A DNA stretch of 64,000 nucleotides, from NCBI GenBank assembly GCA_023052935.1, contig CM041292.1, forward strand, positions 172,546,900-172,610,899. The letters run 5' to 3'. The notes under the pieces were generated by a model. It saw only the letters and a program-made list of their open reading frames with translations, was not told where the DNA came from and searched no databases. Every line of letters begins with the position of its first letter. Within the stretch, counting starts at the first letter, position 1. A program made the translations under genes and the position numbers. The DNA comes from Piezodorus guildinii. Its lineage: Eukaryota; Arthropoda; Insecta; Hemiptera; Pentatomidae. Below are positions 11,978 to 23,800 of the stretch, piece after piece.

Positions 11978-12670
11978 TTTTCACCTACCTTTATGCGAAA
12001 TAATATTAAAGGAAAAGTATTGCGATCGTGAACATTCCGTAATTTGAATTTTCACTAAAAATAAACGTTTTAGGATTACCTGAGTCCAGATTACCGAGTC
12101 CTGCAAAATGGTATGTGGTATATGTGGTAAATCAGTCCCGATAAACAGTAAACAGCCACTTTATACACTGCATTTGGCATATTTCATTTGGCGATTTATC
12201 GAAAAGGTCTCTTAACGATTTTGATTAACCTCATTGTATCGGTAGACAATTTAATGGGCTTTAATGTCGTGTTGTTTGAAATAGTCTGACAGGTCTTGGG
12301 AGCTGATTTTTTTTTTTCTTTCTCTTGAAGTACCTTTAATTGTGTAGATTCTTATTATCTTATTATCATTGACGAAATCGGCCAAATATACAATTTAACG
12401 AATTTGATGACCAATTAAAGGAGAAAAAAGCAAACATATTTTTTAGGTTTTTTTTTTTTTCTTGAAGATAAGATTAGTAATTTCTATGTATAGTATACCG
12501 TTGAGAAGCCAAAGATTCTAAGAAAAGTTTTTATTTTATATAAAAAGTTGTGGAAGGAAATATAAAGTGGCGAATGTGACGTATTCTTTTAACTTTTTTC
12601 TGCTTATCTAACTTTATTTAATAGTTCTTAAATATTTTAACAACCAAGGTGAGTGAAAGTCGTGTTTTGC
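11978..12670 (+). mobile_element. MITE-B copy 1
   Basis: One of at least eight copies of a 0.6-0.8 kb nonautonomous element. The left end reads 'ttttcacctacctttatg' and the right end 'ccaaggtgagtgaaagtcg', so the ends form inverted repeats of the type ACTTTCACTTACC. Shared internal blocks include 'gtattgcgatcgtgaa', 'atgggctttaatgtcgtgtt' and 'gaaatagtctgacagg'. No transposase is encoded; the superfamily cannot be assigned from the sequence. Confidence 0.65.
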
Positions 12671-13799
12671 ACCTGCTAGATTTTTATATTTATTAATTTA
12701 AATTTATTGCCATTAATACAGAACGTTTGAATCCTTTTATCTGGCCATTTTCAAATATAATTATATAATTTTAATAATAACAAGGAAGAAGACAATTTTT
12801 TTTTTGTAATGTTTTTAATATCTTCTACAAGATTTCCTCTCAGTTCAAAGCCAATAAATAATCAGTATTTAAATGGATTTAACTAGTATCTTGATTATTT
12901 CTATCAATCCATTATGCATGTTGCTCAGAAATAAACCCTCTTCTGAAATAACCCATGAATATGGGCACACATTTATTAAGTTATTTTCTTTAAAACTGAA
13001 AATACATTAAATATCCCATTTATGTACATATCTTATCTAGTTTCTATAAACTTTCTTCTCTCTTTAAACCACAAACTATCTATATACGTATCTATTGGCT
13101 ACACTGTCAGCTTGACTTTTTTTAACCTTTAGTCATTCTTAACTATTATTGTCGCCCTGAATACAATATCATAGATCTCCAGATTTGAGAATTTATTTTG
13201 TATTTAAATAAAAATGATTTTTTAATGAAATTATAGTAATTTTATATTTTCGTATTTGACCGCCATTGTTGTGTTCAATTGTGGTCTTATCTTTGTGTCA
13301 TTGTACTTCTGCTTTCTAGTCGGGATCTCGTGCTGTTTATCAGATCGCCACTTCGCGGTACTTCCTACTTGCATAATACGTCTTGCGTTATTACCGTACT
13401 CACAGTAGTATATTCAATTAAAATGTATAATTATTCGAACGCAAAGCTTTTAATTTGAGTCGAAAATACTTAAAAAATTCCTTGTCGCTATTGCCAAGTC
13501 ATCATATCGTAATAGAAATGGAGTCTATTCTGTTTATAGGTCTCCAGATACCATTTCTATATGACGAAACTGCTACTAAGAGTAAACAAACCAATCAAAA
13601 TAATAGTAAATAAACAAATCAAAATATATTTTATTAAAAATTATAATCTAAAAACATCCAAGTTGTGAATTTTAAGTCAGCAGCAGTGAAGTCCTTGAAG
13701 TTTTTTAAATTGTTTGAAGCGAATCCTGTCCTACGTTCCTCCTTCTCAACATGAATTCGCTGAGGTAGCTGCAGTCCAGGAACAAGATACATAGTTGAC
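12671..13799. other. Unassigned AT-rich DNA
   Basis: Nothing recognised. Confidence 0.5.
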
Positions 13800-14125
13800 T
13801 GCATGCATGGTTAACTACCTCTTCGAACATATATCTATATAAATTAACAAAATCTATAATCTCACAATTACATTGCATAGGATAATCATTATTAATTCAA
13901 TCTAGTCTTATTTTAAGTCAATTTGCACTGAAATAGTAACACCACGGGCTATCTTAAAATTTGGTCCGCCAGCCTCCATGTGGTTTTGATGGACGTTTGC
14001 TATTCTTGCGGTACGTCAGTTTTAGGTATTATATTAATAGGCATTATGTAATAAGTATGGTAGAAAGAATTGTTTAAAAATATTTCTAGATATATGTTCG
14101 ATGAGGTAGTTAACCATGCATCTGG
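13800..14125. repeat. Inverted repeat pair of about 38 bp
   Basis: 'gcatggttaactacctc' followed by 'gaacatatatctata' at about 13,803-13,842 is the near-perfect complement of 14,081-14,118, which contains 'atatatgttcga' and 'gaggtagttaaccatgc'. Similarity stops outward of the pair. They may be terminal inverted repeats of a 0.3 kb element or two head-to-head repeat ends. Confidence 0.55.
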
Positions 14126-14327
14126 CTCGTGCACCACTGTCTATGAGGGCCCGATGGGTTCCACAACTAACCTTGATGAACCTTTTTGCTTATGCCCACA
14201 TACTGTCTACAGTATTTGTGTGAGCCCCAAAGCCCTGATCGGCGAAATGTATGGAATGGTTGACGGTTTAAGTGCTTATAATCTTCCTGACCTAATGCGT
14301 CAGACGTCTTCCATTGATCCGAAGTGA
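14070..14327 (+). CDS. Unrecognised open frame, 85 codons
   Basis: The frame has balanced composition in its second part (from about 14,110), unlike the AT-rich flanks. It includes the peptides SGSCTTVYEGPMGSTTNLDE and LIGEMYGMVDGLSAYNLPD, and ends with a double stop. Its first codons lie inside one arm of the inverted repeat, so the true start, if any, is unknown. I do not recognise the family. It may be a fragment of a transposon protein or of a lost gene. Confidence 0.25.
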   Translation: MFKNISRYMFDEVVNHASGSCTTVYEGPMGSTTNLDEPFCLCPHTVYSICVSPKALIGEMYGMVDGLSAYNLPDLMRQTSSIDPK

Positions 14328-15114
14328 TAGTTGTTCCGGGTCGTTTTTTGTCTTGATAACTAGCATACGGTCACATATATCGGAAAATGCAAATAGCAAA
14401 CACTCCTTTGTAGTCCTCGTTATCCCTCCGGAAACACTCTGTTGCGGCCAAATTCCATAGAAAATACCATGTGTTTTTGTGTATCAACAATGGTTTTTGC
14501 CTTTTGTAACATTTTCATCTAAATGAGTTACTGATATATAACTGGAGTCCTGGAAACAGAATAAACCCGAAAATCTTTTGGTTAAAACATTTCTTTATAA
14601 AATAATACATAATTTTTGTATGTTGTATATCTTGATCTGGACTTGACATATCAATAAGTTAGGAAGATTGTAGTATATATTGAAAAAAGAAAGACATGGG
14701 TATGGCATATTCAGAATGTTTTAAATTGAGAACCATACTAATAATAGTCGTTAAGTAATGCATTTAGTGTAAGATAGTTATAGGGACTCAAAAATTAACA
14801 CTTCTTAATATTCAATCTCTCCTCCTCCTACGTAAAGGTAACTGTCCATATGTGGGAGGGAGGGTGGCTTATTCACGAAAAGGACGTTTTTGCAAACAGA
14901 TCAAGAATAAGACAAGACCAGCAATATAATTATGCAATGACGGACATAATATAAAATCGTTGATTAAATTTCTCAAGACCCATCTAGTTGTTCAATAAAA
15001 TATAGGGACGTACATAAAAAAAATATATACTCGTATTTAGTAGTGTGTAATATAATGTTTAAATTTTAGTCAGTTAAATGATTTTCCTTTCGACGTGCAG
15101 TTAGTTACCATACC
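14328..15114. other. Unassigned AT-rich DNA
   Basis: Nothing recognised. Confidence 0.5.
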
Positions 15115-15423
15115 TTAACACGTTTACGCCGGTGCGTACGACCGCTGGCCCGCGCTAGTCTCTCTTATCGGACGGCGCGTGCCACTGGTATTTCCATATC
15201 CATGTTATCTATTATTTATAAGGGCAAAATAATAAAACATTTTACTGCCTTTCGAGTAGTACTTACTGGCAGAAATCTGAGCTTAAGATGAAAAACCCGC
15301 AAATTGCAAAATAAGCACTCACTAGACTGTTAGCAAACGTACAACTCGTATACAGGTCTGAACATGCAATAATCGATATAACAAAGTTGACATTGAAAAT
15401 CGGCGCCGGCGTGAACGTGTTAA
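15115..15423. mobile_element. piggyBac-like MITE flanked by TTAA
   Basis: The left end TTAA-CACGTTTACGCCGGTGC and the right end GCGCCGGCGTGAACGTG-TTAA are inverted repeats of about 17 bp with two mismatches. They are bounded on both sides by TTAA, the target duplicated by piggyBac superfamily transposases. The 301-bp interior has no open frame of note, so it would depend on a transposase elsewhere. The ends are GC-rich compared with the surroundings. Confidence 0.75.
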
Positions 15424-16464
15424 ATCGAACATTACAGTTTAATATTCTTTCTAAGACCAGATTTTTTTCAGCATCAGCATTTTACGACTGAGTCTTCCAT
15501 TCAATAACATTTCAGTTTCAAGCATATTTATTATTGTTGTTTACTGCCTGCTATGCTATTTATTTTACAAGAGTTTATTAATTCATTTTCGATGATCCTA
15601 GTTCTTAATAAATAAGTTTCTCCTTGTACCAGGTTAATATATGTGTTATTTTTTATCCCGTTATATTATTTTGTATCTTTTTTTTTTTTTAGCCTGTATG
15701 GTGATCTGCTATGAGGGTCGAAACGTTGGTTTATCATAAATAGTTTATTTATTTTGAGACCCATTTCTTTACCCTTATTCCAACTATCTTATCCTTAGTA
15801 TCTGTGCGGTCATCCATTGAATGTCCAGTATCATTCTTATTTATGATAATGTTTTTCAACGTTTCATCGAAAGTTAATATTCCATCATTAATATATTATT
15901 TTATTTTTGAGGTTTTATTTATAACATTAAAGAACATTACATTACTACATACGCTACGTAAATAAATCTAGAATGATATAGAATGGAGGAGACATATTTA
16001 TTTATACGAACAATTTAATTTCCGAAGTTAATGAAATATAGAACAAAAACTGATAAAACGTCAAGGAAAATAATAATAATAATTTTAAAAATATATAAAC
16101 AATTAATATTCTTTTTGAAATATACCTTAGGTTATACTATGTTAGTATGAAATATGTGGTAAAACGAATTATTTTTCTTTGGAATATATTTCCTTGTAGT
16201 AGTATTTTCTTTAAGTCCGGAAATTGATGTAAGGTTGTTAAATTGGCACAAAAAAAAAAAAAAAAAAAAAAAATTAAGATTTTCGATTGTAAGTAAAGTA
16301 AAAACAAAATAAGTATTGTATATATACTCTTTAATAGTTACAGTCTTTAGAGGTATTTCTGACTATTGGTAACACTGCATACAGTTATATGTTCTGAGGT
16401 CCTGAGATGCAGTTTCTTTTAGACTTATGAGGAATCAATTGGTAAAAATAATTGAAAGATGTTT
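15424..16464. other. Unassigned AT-rich DNA
   Basis: Apart from the hammerhead-like remnant near 15.7 kb and a poly(A) run at about 16,250-16,273, nothing is recognised. Confidence 0.5.
15690..15740 (+). other. Degenerate GAAACGTTGG motif, hammerhead-like locus 2
   Basis: 'ggtcgaaacgttgg' follows a TG-A-TCTG-rich segment and a run of T, and is followed by 'ataaatagtt'. A similar arrangement ('gtcgaaacgttgg' then 'aataaatagtt') recurs at 39,632. The CUGANGA half of a hammerhead core is not intact, so this is a decayed relative at best. Confidence 0.3.
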
Positions 16465-17060
16465 TATAAATTTTCTTCCTCTGAAGTAGTTTTAATTTTG
16501 TCGATTCGAAAAAATTAATCTGATTTCCGATTAAAGGAGAAAAGAGCAATTTTAACTTTTGGTTTTTGAATATAAGAAAAGTCATACAGACGTATAACAT
16601 GCCATTGGAAAGCTAAGGATTTTAGAAAAAAATATTCCCTTACATAAAAAGTTGTAAAAGGTAATAGAGAGTGATAAAAAGCGGATACAATTTACTAATT
16701 GTAGTAGATAACAATATGATTCATGAAAAACATGTTTCTATTGAAATTATATATTCTTTTTTAAACCTTTTTTCATTATTAACTTTATTTTTCCTGACAA
16801 TCCTCCGAGGCGTCTGAAAAGAAGATGGCCTCGAGACCTTCTAGTTTAGTTACCTAGTGGAGGGATGCCAATGGACATTTTCTCTTCATGTTTTTTTTTC
16901 ATGTATTCTATCATTACCAGCATATTTATATGTATTACAAAATACAGTTGTAAATTTCAATAAAAATATAAAAAATAAATAAAAACTTTATTTAAAAGTT
17001 CTTAAATTGATTTTAACTATGGAGATAAGTAATGAATAGATGTGTGTTGCGCACAGCAGA
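16465..17060 (+). mobile_element. MITE-B copy 2 (right half), split by retroposon D
   Basis: Matches the right half of the copies at 37.4 and 42.3 kb: 'tttaattttgtcgattcgaa', 'gccattggaaagctaagga', then the right end 'aactatggagataagt' and 'tgtgttgcgcac'. It is interrupted at 16,791-16,983 by retroposon D. Confidence 0.6.
16791..16983 (+). mobile_element. Retroposon D copy 2, with target site duplication
   Basis: Inserted into MITE-B: AACTTTATTT occurs immediately left (16,781-16,790) and right (16,984-16,993), whereas other MITE-B copies have it once. The A-rich right end ('aataaaaatataaaaaataa') sets the sense as plus. A direct 10-bp duplication plus an A-rich tail indicates LINE-type target-primed insertion. 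Confidence 0.75.
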
Positions 17061-17714
17061 TTTTTACAATAAAAATGCGTGGACCCTCCTCTCTCCTGCG
17101 ATTCATTTAGACTCCGATTGGCCAAAGAGATACGATAATGGCCAGTGTAAATGTCCTTTGTGTGTATGGTGTGTTTTTTTAAAGTATTGTTGCATTAGAT
17201 AACAATCCAATTTATTATATTTATTAATATAATAAAAGGTGATTTAATGTTTATAATTTTGATATTTTCTTATGACAAGACAGAAAAACCACCGCCAAAG
17301 TATAATTAGGGATTGCTACAGCCAGGCACGTGGGTCCTTTAGGGAGGCTGATTTTTACCTTCGCTTGATTGTCGGCCTTTCTCGAAAATCACTTCGATAA
17401 ATTACTAGGTCTGGAGTCACGTCCCATAACTTTTTTTCATATGATTTTAGGTTGGTATTTGTTTTATTTATTTATTTTTTATTGTATATAACTTAAGCAA
17501 ATCATCATGATTTTTAAATTGAGAATTACATTCATATGAATAATATCACATTCTAACACTTATTTTATAAAATTTTGTACGCATATCACCAACATTCTTT
17601 CACCTTTCTAAATTTAATACATTTTTTAAGTTCAGCACCATTAACATTAAATGTTTTCCTAGAAATCCTATTTACTTTTCATGGACCTGGAAATATTATT
17701 ATGGTCGAAAATAC
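17061..17714. other. Unassigned DNA
   Basis: Nothing recognised. Confidence 0.5.
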
Positions 17715-17728
17715 TAATTACAGCAATA

Positions 17729-17984
17729 TTATAGGTGGAATAGTCAGGAATCAGTCATTTTTTTTTTTTAAGTTTTTAATTTTGCCAACGTTTCGGCTCA
17801 AGCTTGTGAGCCATCATCAGGGCATTACTGTAGTTGATGCTTGGACATGGCTCAGTAATGCCCTGCTGATGGCTCACAAGCTTGAGCCGAAACATTGGCA
17901 AAATTAAAAACTTAAAAAAAAAATGACTGATTCCTGACTATTCCACCTATAATAGTTTCTACAGTCGACTTTACACCCTCAATA
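17729..17984 (+). mobile_element. Foldback element F1 with hammerhead-like arms
   Basis: A 256-bp element flanked by a 14-bp direct repeat, TAATTACAGCAATA (17,715-17,728 and 17,985-17,998). It consists of two long inverted arms, starting 'ttataggtggaatagtcagg', around a short centre, followed by a unique tail 'agtttctacagtcgact...accctcaata'. Each arm contains CTGATGA-T-GGCTC-loop-GAGCC-GAAAC, read outward on opposite strands. The minus-strand core (17,783-17,821) is intact; the plus-strand core has CTGCTGA and GAAACATT, so is mutated. The open frame at 17,575-17,907 is accidental. Same family as 40,572 and 48,960. Confidence 0.8.
17783..17821 (-). ncRNA. Hammerhead-ribozyme-like core in F1
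   Basis: On the minus strand: GCC-CTGATGA-T-GGCTC, an 8-base loop, GAGCC-GAAAC-GTT-GGC. GGC after the putative cleavage site can pair with GCC before CTGATGA (stem I). The self-complementary ACGU would be stem III in a dimer, as proposed for Penelope-associated hammerheads. There is one extra U before stem II. Activity is inferred, not shown. Confidence 0.5.
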
Positions 17985-18002
17985 TAATTACAGCAATAAA
18001 TT

Positions 18003-19794
18003 AAATTTATGTTTTGGTCTTCCCTATCCATTAACTTCTACGGTTTTATTATTATATTTTTCTGTATTATAAATTATGTAAAAGAATTTGATTCTTTCTG
18101 TACACATTTTATTATTTTAACAACTTCATACATTGTATAATCGACGTTCCGGGATCCTTTCCCCAGACTAAAATCCAATAGCAATAAATAATCAAACAAA
18201 TAAAATGAGTACAGGAAGAATCAAATGCTTTAATAAAATTTATGAACAAGAATAGAACTTCCTTACATAGAAAAATAGATTTATTTAGGTAACTTTTCTT
18301 TGGTTTATCATCAGATCATTTCATTTTTACCTTTAATCATTAATTAATATTACAAATTTTAAATAATTCGAGGTAGTTAATTATCTTAAATTTAAAAATA
18401 TTAAAGGTACCATCAATGAAGAAATTAAAAATGCCCTATCTATGTCATATACAATATCCTTCCTTATGACAAAGCTTCATACAAATGCAAAACATTGATA
18501 AGGGGTGTAACTTAATGTTTCTTTCTCTTTCAGAAATAGCTCTAAATTTCGAATTCAAGATAACTTCACCCAAAGTGAGCCGCTGGAAATACCCAAATGA
18601 AACTGTAAATATGTACATTCTAATCGCCCCTACCATTTCCAAGTATCCAATAGGAAAATTGGCATTTTTCAAGAGAGCAAGATAAAGCAAGTAAAACGAT
18701 GTAATATATTTAAAATGGTCATATTCGATACTTTATTCAAGGCATTTCCGGGAATTCCGTAGGGGCTGGAGTTTTTATAATTTTCCACAAGCCGTATCGT
18801 CCGCAATAGAAGTATCAAATCTGAAAAACGATATTTTTCATAATCGATAGTTAACAGTGGTAGGGACGATATGTTTAGATACTTTAGAAAACTCTATAAT
18901 CGTGTTTTTGAGATAATTAAATGTATAGAAAAAAGACAAAACAAAAACATCATGATTCTTCATGTTAAGATGAGTAACACTGCAATCAATAGTCTTTTAT
19001 TTTCCAGGAAAATACTTCTAAAATGAAATTTGTATAAGGATTTTTATTCAAACATAGCATTAGGAAGTTTTGTTTTCTATCAAAAGATGGTTAATTATTA
19101 TTCCGCTAATAATTATTCATCGATAACGTCGTTTCTTGTGCAGGTGTTATAGGATCTTCGAATATTATAATTAATTAAAATTTCAAGGACTAATTGGCCT
19201 GTTGTTTGCATTGTCAATAGTTATAGAATAGGACTTGGTTACGAAACTATAAAAAGGTATTGTATCGAGGACTAAATACGTGCCGACAAAGGATTTGGTC
19301 CAGATATCGCTTTACTATTGTCCGCTAATGCGGGTAGCCTTGCTGTAAATCGGATTCGTATGAATTATTCATTATGCAAAGGCGAATCTCCGGCTCAGTT
19401 TGCAGGTAGAGGAAGACATTGGCCATTCTGCTTGGTTTGTCCACCCTCCGTTTTTGTTTGCGAAGCGTATCGAGTTTTTCTCGTGACCGTGAACATACAT
19501 TGATCCGGTCGCTGTGTCTTACAATTCAAAACAGCTCTGGTACTCATCAAATTGTCAAACTCAATAGTCATGAGCACAAGGAATTGCGCAGTCCGTTTGG
19601 AATATCTGCATAACTGTTCCTCCTACTGATTCACTTGTTATTGTTGATCTTATACAGTTCACTCACTCACAGTATATATCAAGGAAAATCCGTCCTCTCT
19701 GTATATTTGTTCGCATGTTACTACATTTTCCTTGTCAGTAATTTAATTATCGGTTCTCTAAACCCCTTTAATATGATGTTTATAAAACAAAAGT
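18003..19794. other. Unassigned DNA with two coding-like patches
   Basis: 18,445-18,690 is open on both strands and preceded by a pyrimidine tract ending 'tttctctttcag', but I recognise no product. 19,300-19,610 is less AT-rich, with overlapping short open frames on both strands and no recognisable protein. The rest is featureless. Confidence 0.35.
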
Positions 19795-20067
19795 GTATGT
19801 ATTAGTGGCTTGCAAAACAGCATTCTATGCTCAATATCGTAGGTTCAGACTCGGCAGATGGCCATTGGGGTTTTGTAAAGGGAGTAAATCTTGGTTATAC
19901 CGTCCTTAGAATGGAGCGTCGCGTCGTATGGTGGTCCTTATTGGCTCGTTAAAGATTAAACTAATTAAACGTGGAAAGACAAAATTAAGGACTCTGCTGT
20001 AGCATCGTCCGATTAGCCACATTATCATAGAGTGACGTTAAATGAATAGACAAACAATAAACATATT
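19795..20067 (+). repeat. SINE-1 copy 3
   Basis: A diverged plus-strand copy: head 'gtggcttgcaaaacagcatt', B box degraded to 'ggttcagactc', body with 'gttataccgtccttagaatg', and tail 'taaatgaatagacaaacaat'. Confidence 0.75.
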
Positions 20068-20634
20068 TACGTTTATTTAACAAATTTAAGTACTCCGATA
20101 GGCTTTAAAATAGTTACTGAAGAGCTACCTACCACTGGTTAGTTCTTTCTTTAGACAGTTGTAAATTACTATTAATAAACAAAATTACTCGAGTAAATAA
20201 GGAGAACCCAATATTCATGTTAAAAATTTAACATGTTCGCTGTAATATGCTGGCTGTTTGCTAGTTTATTGTTGAAAATTTTCGCATTTTTTGCCTACTT
20301 TATTACTTACTATATACTTTATTTGAAGAAATTGTCATTTTGAGGTGACGGGATATCTATATCACATATATTATTAGGGGAAAAAATTAATTATTTGACC
20401 ATAAAGATTTTTCTCACTGACTATGACCATCTCAGTACCATTTTTTATGAAGGAGGTTGGATGGGACCAAGGCATCCCAACTCCTAATATCAACCCTCCT
20501 ATGCCCTGACGCCACTACATTAGAGTAATCGTTGGTCACAAAAAATCTCAGCCTCTTATCATATCGCTGTAAAGACAAAGACTTCAAATTTTTAAAATAA
20601 GTTTCTTCGACTAAATATTGCGTTGTAAAATAAA
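20068..20634. other. Unassigned AT-rich DNA
   Basis: Nothing recognised. Confidence 0.5.
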
Positions 20635-20990
20635 GTTCGTAGCGTTTTTTACTGGTGATTTTATTTTCATTAAAAACTACAGATTCTTGTAAATATTTTT
20701 AATGAATTATATATCACCTGTTTTGGTCTATTACATGTTGCCATATTTCAGGTATTTTTTTGAATTTGGTCATCATCAACAGTCGAAAGACAACACGAGC
20801 GCTTTGCGTCTTCCAAGTCAAAATTGGTTCTGAACCCGGCAGATCACTTATGGACGGTGCTTTCTCCTAAGGCATAATCGCCATACACACTTAAAATTGT
20901 GTTACCTCCTGTGCAGTGGATTTTCGTTTTCGGAAATATAAGGTCATTTAATGACGAAAATGAATTTTAGGCAAGCAAAATACAACTTAA
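20635..20990 (-). mobile_element. mariner deletion derivative, copy 1
   Basis: On the minus strand the N-terminal mariner transposase region is readable. It contains a degraded start (Ile-His-Phe-Arg-His), then VYGDYALGESTVHK, a stop where the family has Trp, and NFDLEDAKRS followed by Val-Asp-Asp-Asp-Gln. This is the helix-turn-helix and linker of mariner transposases. Directly after Asp-Asp-Asp-Gln the sequence jumps to the protein's last residues (CTGAAATATGGCAA, for Pro-Glu-Arg-Trp-Gln) and an AT-rich end. The catalytic D,D34D core is missing. The copy at 38,772 has the same junction. Confidence 0.75.
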
Positions 20991-21143
20991 AGTTAAGGAA
21001 TCTCGGTTAAAACTGATGTACAAAGGCACCTTAACCAATCCTTTTTTAGAATATATGTAATAAATTTATAGACTAAGTATAATATAAATTTATATAAATA
21101 TATAATATATATATATATATTATATATATATTATTATTTACAG

Positions 21144-21216
<73 letters not shown>

Positions 21217-21866
21217 CACAGAGAGGATTAAATTGAAATATTGAAAAACTATGCAAACTTATTTTACAACTCAATAATACAACAGAATGTTTGCAATATG
21301 TCTATTATAACTTAGAAATCTAAGCTTAATTTTTATCTTTTATACTTATACGAACTGGACAAATAATAATGAAATATGTTTTGTATGAAAAATGAACACT
21401 GCCTTGAAAAATGTTGATCACTAAGATGCATTAAAGAATTTTCACTTAATCAGTTTAAGTGATACGCAGTTTCTCTTAGTACATGGCGTATTAAGTAATA
21501 TATATAATGCCATTAATGGGATAAACAAAGAGGGACATAACCTGAGCTGTTGGGAAATCGATAGGGGAGCTATGGAGAGGTTTTTGTGTCGTCATGGCAA
21601 CATTACCCCCTGTTTCATGGCCATACCGTCCCCACCGCTTCATTCGAGAGAAATTAACCAAATCACAAATTGTTTTAACATTTAAATCGTTGATATTGTC
21701 ATATCTAAATGGCCCAGGTTGTGAAGTTATTCCTTAGTTACCCTCATGGGTGATTTTTTCCTGTAATTATGGACATTCTTATTCCTATAAGAGTCATTTC
21801 TTACACTGAAGATTTTTTATTCCCTTTATATTTATAATAAACATATATTACTAGTTTTATTATGTG
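20991..21866. repeat. AT-rich DNA with long (AT)n microsatellite
   Basis: An (AT)n/(TA)n tract dominates 21,095-21,214 and is nearly uninterrupted from 21,148. The rest (21,215-21,866) holds nothing I recognise. Confidence 0.8.
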
Positions 21867-22152
21867 GGGATCACCAGTATTTTAGTGGCTAGAATAACAG
21901 CCTTCTATGCTATGCCCAAGGTCGCGGGTTCAAACCTGGCATGTGACCTTAGGTGTAGATTTTAATGTGAATGAAAAAATAGTTACGCCGTCCTTAGAAG
22001 GTGGCGTAAAAAAGTGGTCCCGGGTCTGTGGTATGCCAGTTACTCGTTAAAGATCTCTATACTTATCAAACCTGGATAGGCACAATTTTGGACTCCTAAT
22101 GTAGCATCTCCGTTTAGCCACAGTAGCTTAAATGAATAAACAAACAAACACT
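21867..22152 (+). repeat. SINE-1 copy 4 (full length)
   Basis: Plus-strand copy starting 'gatcaccagtattttagtgg', with B box 'ggttcaaacctgg', the 'gttacgccgtccttagaa' block and tail 'aatgaataaacaaacaaaca'. Confidence 0.85.
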
Positions 22153-22640
22153 TTTTCGTTACTTTTTGACTTATTCTACGGCTTGGACGACGAAGTCATC
22201 AAATTGTCATTCATCTTCAGAGTAATACAAAATGAAAATTTTAGAGCGCTCCTTATTTTCACACGTTTTATGATTCATAGACATTAAAGTTAATTTTTAA
22301 AAATGATCGTTATTTGATGTTTTGCCATTTTCTTCGTTTTTTTAATTTTGTCCCCGATCCTTTCATTTATCCAACGTTTGATTGATTTAATTAAGCTTGA
22401 AAGTTTAATAAAAGTCGTATTTGTAAAATCAGAAAAAAATCTACTCAAAGAATGTTTTGAAATTTATATCATAATTTGCATTTTTATATAACACTTGATT
22501 ATTTAGTCTAAAGACTTTATGTATGATTATTGACAATATAATGTAAATATTTTTTATTTTATTTTTATTTTCTACAAGTTTTCTTGTATTTTTATAAATG
22601 ATCGCATTTTAACTCCCATTATGCTTTAATTAAAATACAT
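22153..22640. other. Unassigned AT-rich DNA
   Basis: Nothing recognised. Confidence 0.5.
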
Positions 22641-22649
22641 TCCAAAAAT

Positions 22650-22695
22650 ATAATATCTACGTTTCGGGTTCTTGTCACATTCTCAAGAATAAAAT
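22650..22695 (-). other. Degenerate hammerhead-like motif, locus 3
   Basis: The minus strand reads CTTGAGAATGTGACAAGAAC then CCGAAACGTAGATA. The layout (TTGAGAATG, short stem-loop, GAAACGT) resembles the Penelope-associated motif, but the CUGANGA core is not intact. Confidence 0.3.
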
Positions 22696-22699
22696 AAAA

Positions 22700-23229
22700 A
22701 CTACAAATAAATTAAGACATCATTCTTTACATGTTTGTGAAACTTTTCAGAGACTGATTATTAATAGCACATATTTAAATTTTTATTGGTATTAAAACTG
22801 CGTCGTTTATTTTGCGTGGCATACCTTGATTTGTTTATTTTGTTAGTTATTTTTTTTAATAAAAGGATTCCGTTACGGCTAAACTAAAACTTAGGTGGTT
22901 TAAATTGTTTTACCCAAAATATAATTAATGTTATTGGTAATTGGAAGCGTATACAGAGCCGAAGCTGTGTAAACACAATATATCAGTTACAGGAAATTAC
23001 AGTAGGCACGTGTGGACTGCCAGGGGTCAACACAGCAGGGCAACTCCTGGGGAGAAAACAGCTGGGGCGCCTGTGCCTTTTCAAGGTTTATTTTTGATAT
23101 CTTCCCTTAGTAATTTAAAAAAAGGGAAGAAAATATAAAAACAATTATTTTTATAAAAGAGGGCCTTTTAAATTCTGATATATTTTATTTTATTTAATGC
23201 ACTTTCTAAAAATAAATAATGCTCAGAAA
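22700..23229. other. Unassigned DNA
   Basis: 22,941-23,138 holds a GC-richer open frame with no recognisable product. Nothing else is seen. Confidence 0.4.
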
Positions 23230-23800
23230 AAAATTTACCTGAATATTTCTGCTCTGTTCTCCTTTAGTTGGTCATCGAATTCGTTCAGCTTTTATATTTA
23301 GCCGTTTCTTATCAATCTTTAGGGAACGAAATGGTAATTTTTTTCAAATCTACAAAATTAAAATTATTTAAGAAAAAAAGAAAACAATTCGGCGTTTGAG
23401 CCTTGTCAGACTGTTTTCGTCATAATGAATCCTACATGATATCAAGCCCAATACATTTTACATCGATTTAGCGAGATTAATCAAAATCGTTTGAGCTGTT
23501 TTCGAGAAAATCGTTAAAAGGTGGAAAATACATAGTATAAAGTGGTTCTTCTAGCGGGATGATTTCAAATGAAAAACTTGCTGTAACATCTCGGGCGTAT
23601 AGTTGTCTTAAATATGAAATTTCAGTTTCGTACGACTTTTCCTGCTAGACTTACCACAAACACACAACCTTTTTGCACGACTTCAATTGGACTCTGGGAC
23701 CTAAAAATGTGTATTTGCGTTGAAAACTTGAATTCGAAAATTTTCACAATCGTAATAATTTCCCTTAGTATACATTTCATTTATAGGTAATTAAATATAA
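23230..23800 (-). mobile_element. MITE-B copy 3
   Basis: A minus-strand copy containing the complements of the family blocks: 'ttagttggtcatcgaattcg', 'tttgagccttgtcagactg', 'taacatctcgggcgtatag' and 'gaattcgaaaattttcacaa'. It ends near 'tttcatttataggtaatt', a decayed inverted-repeat end. Confidence 0.65.

Noticed and set aside
17575..17907. A 110-codon protein-coding gene
   Set aside because: Half of the frame is the arm of foldback F1 read as codons; the frame is open by chance.
18485..18685. An exon preceded by 'tttctctttcag'
   Set aside because: The acceptor-like tract is common in AT/pyrimidine-rich DNA, no matching donor or homologous protein was recognised, and the opposite strand is equally open.
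21095..21214. A CRISPR-like or origin-like repeat array
   Set aside because: It is a simple (AT)n microsatellite; no spacer-repeat structure exists in this window.
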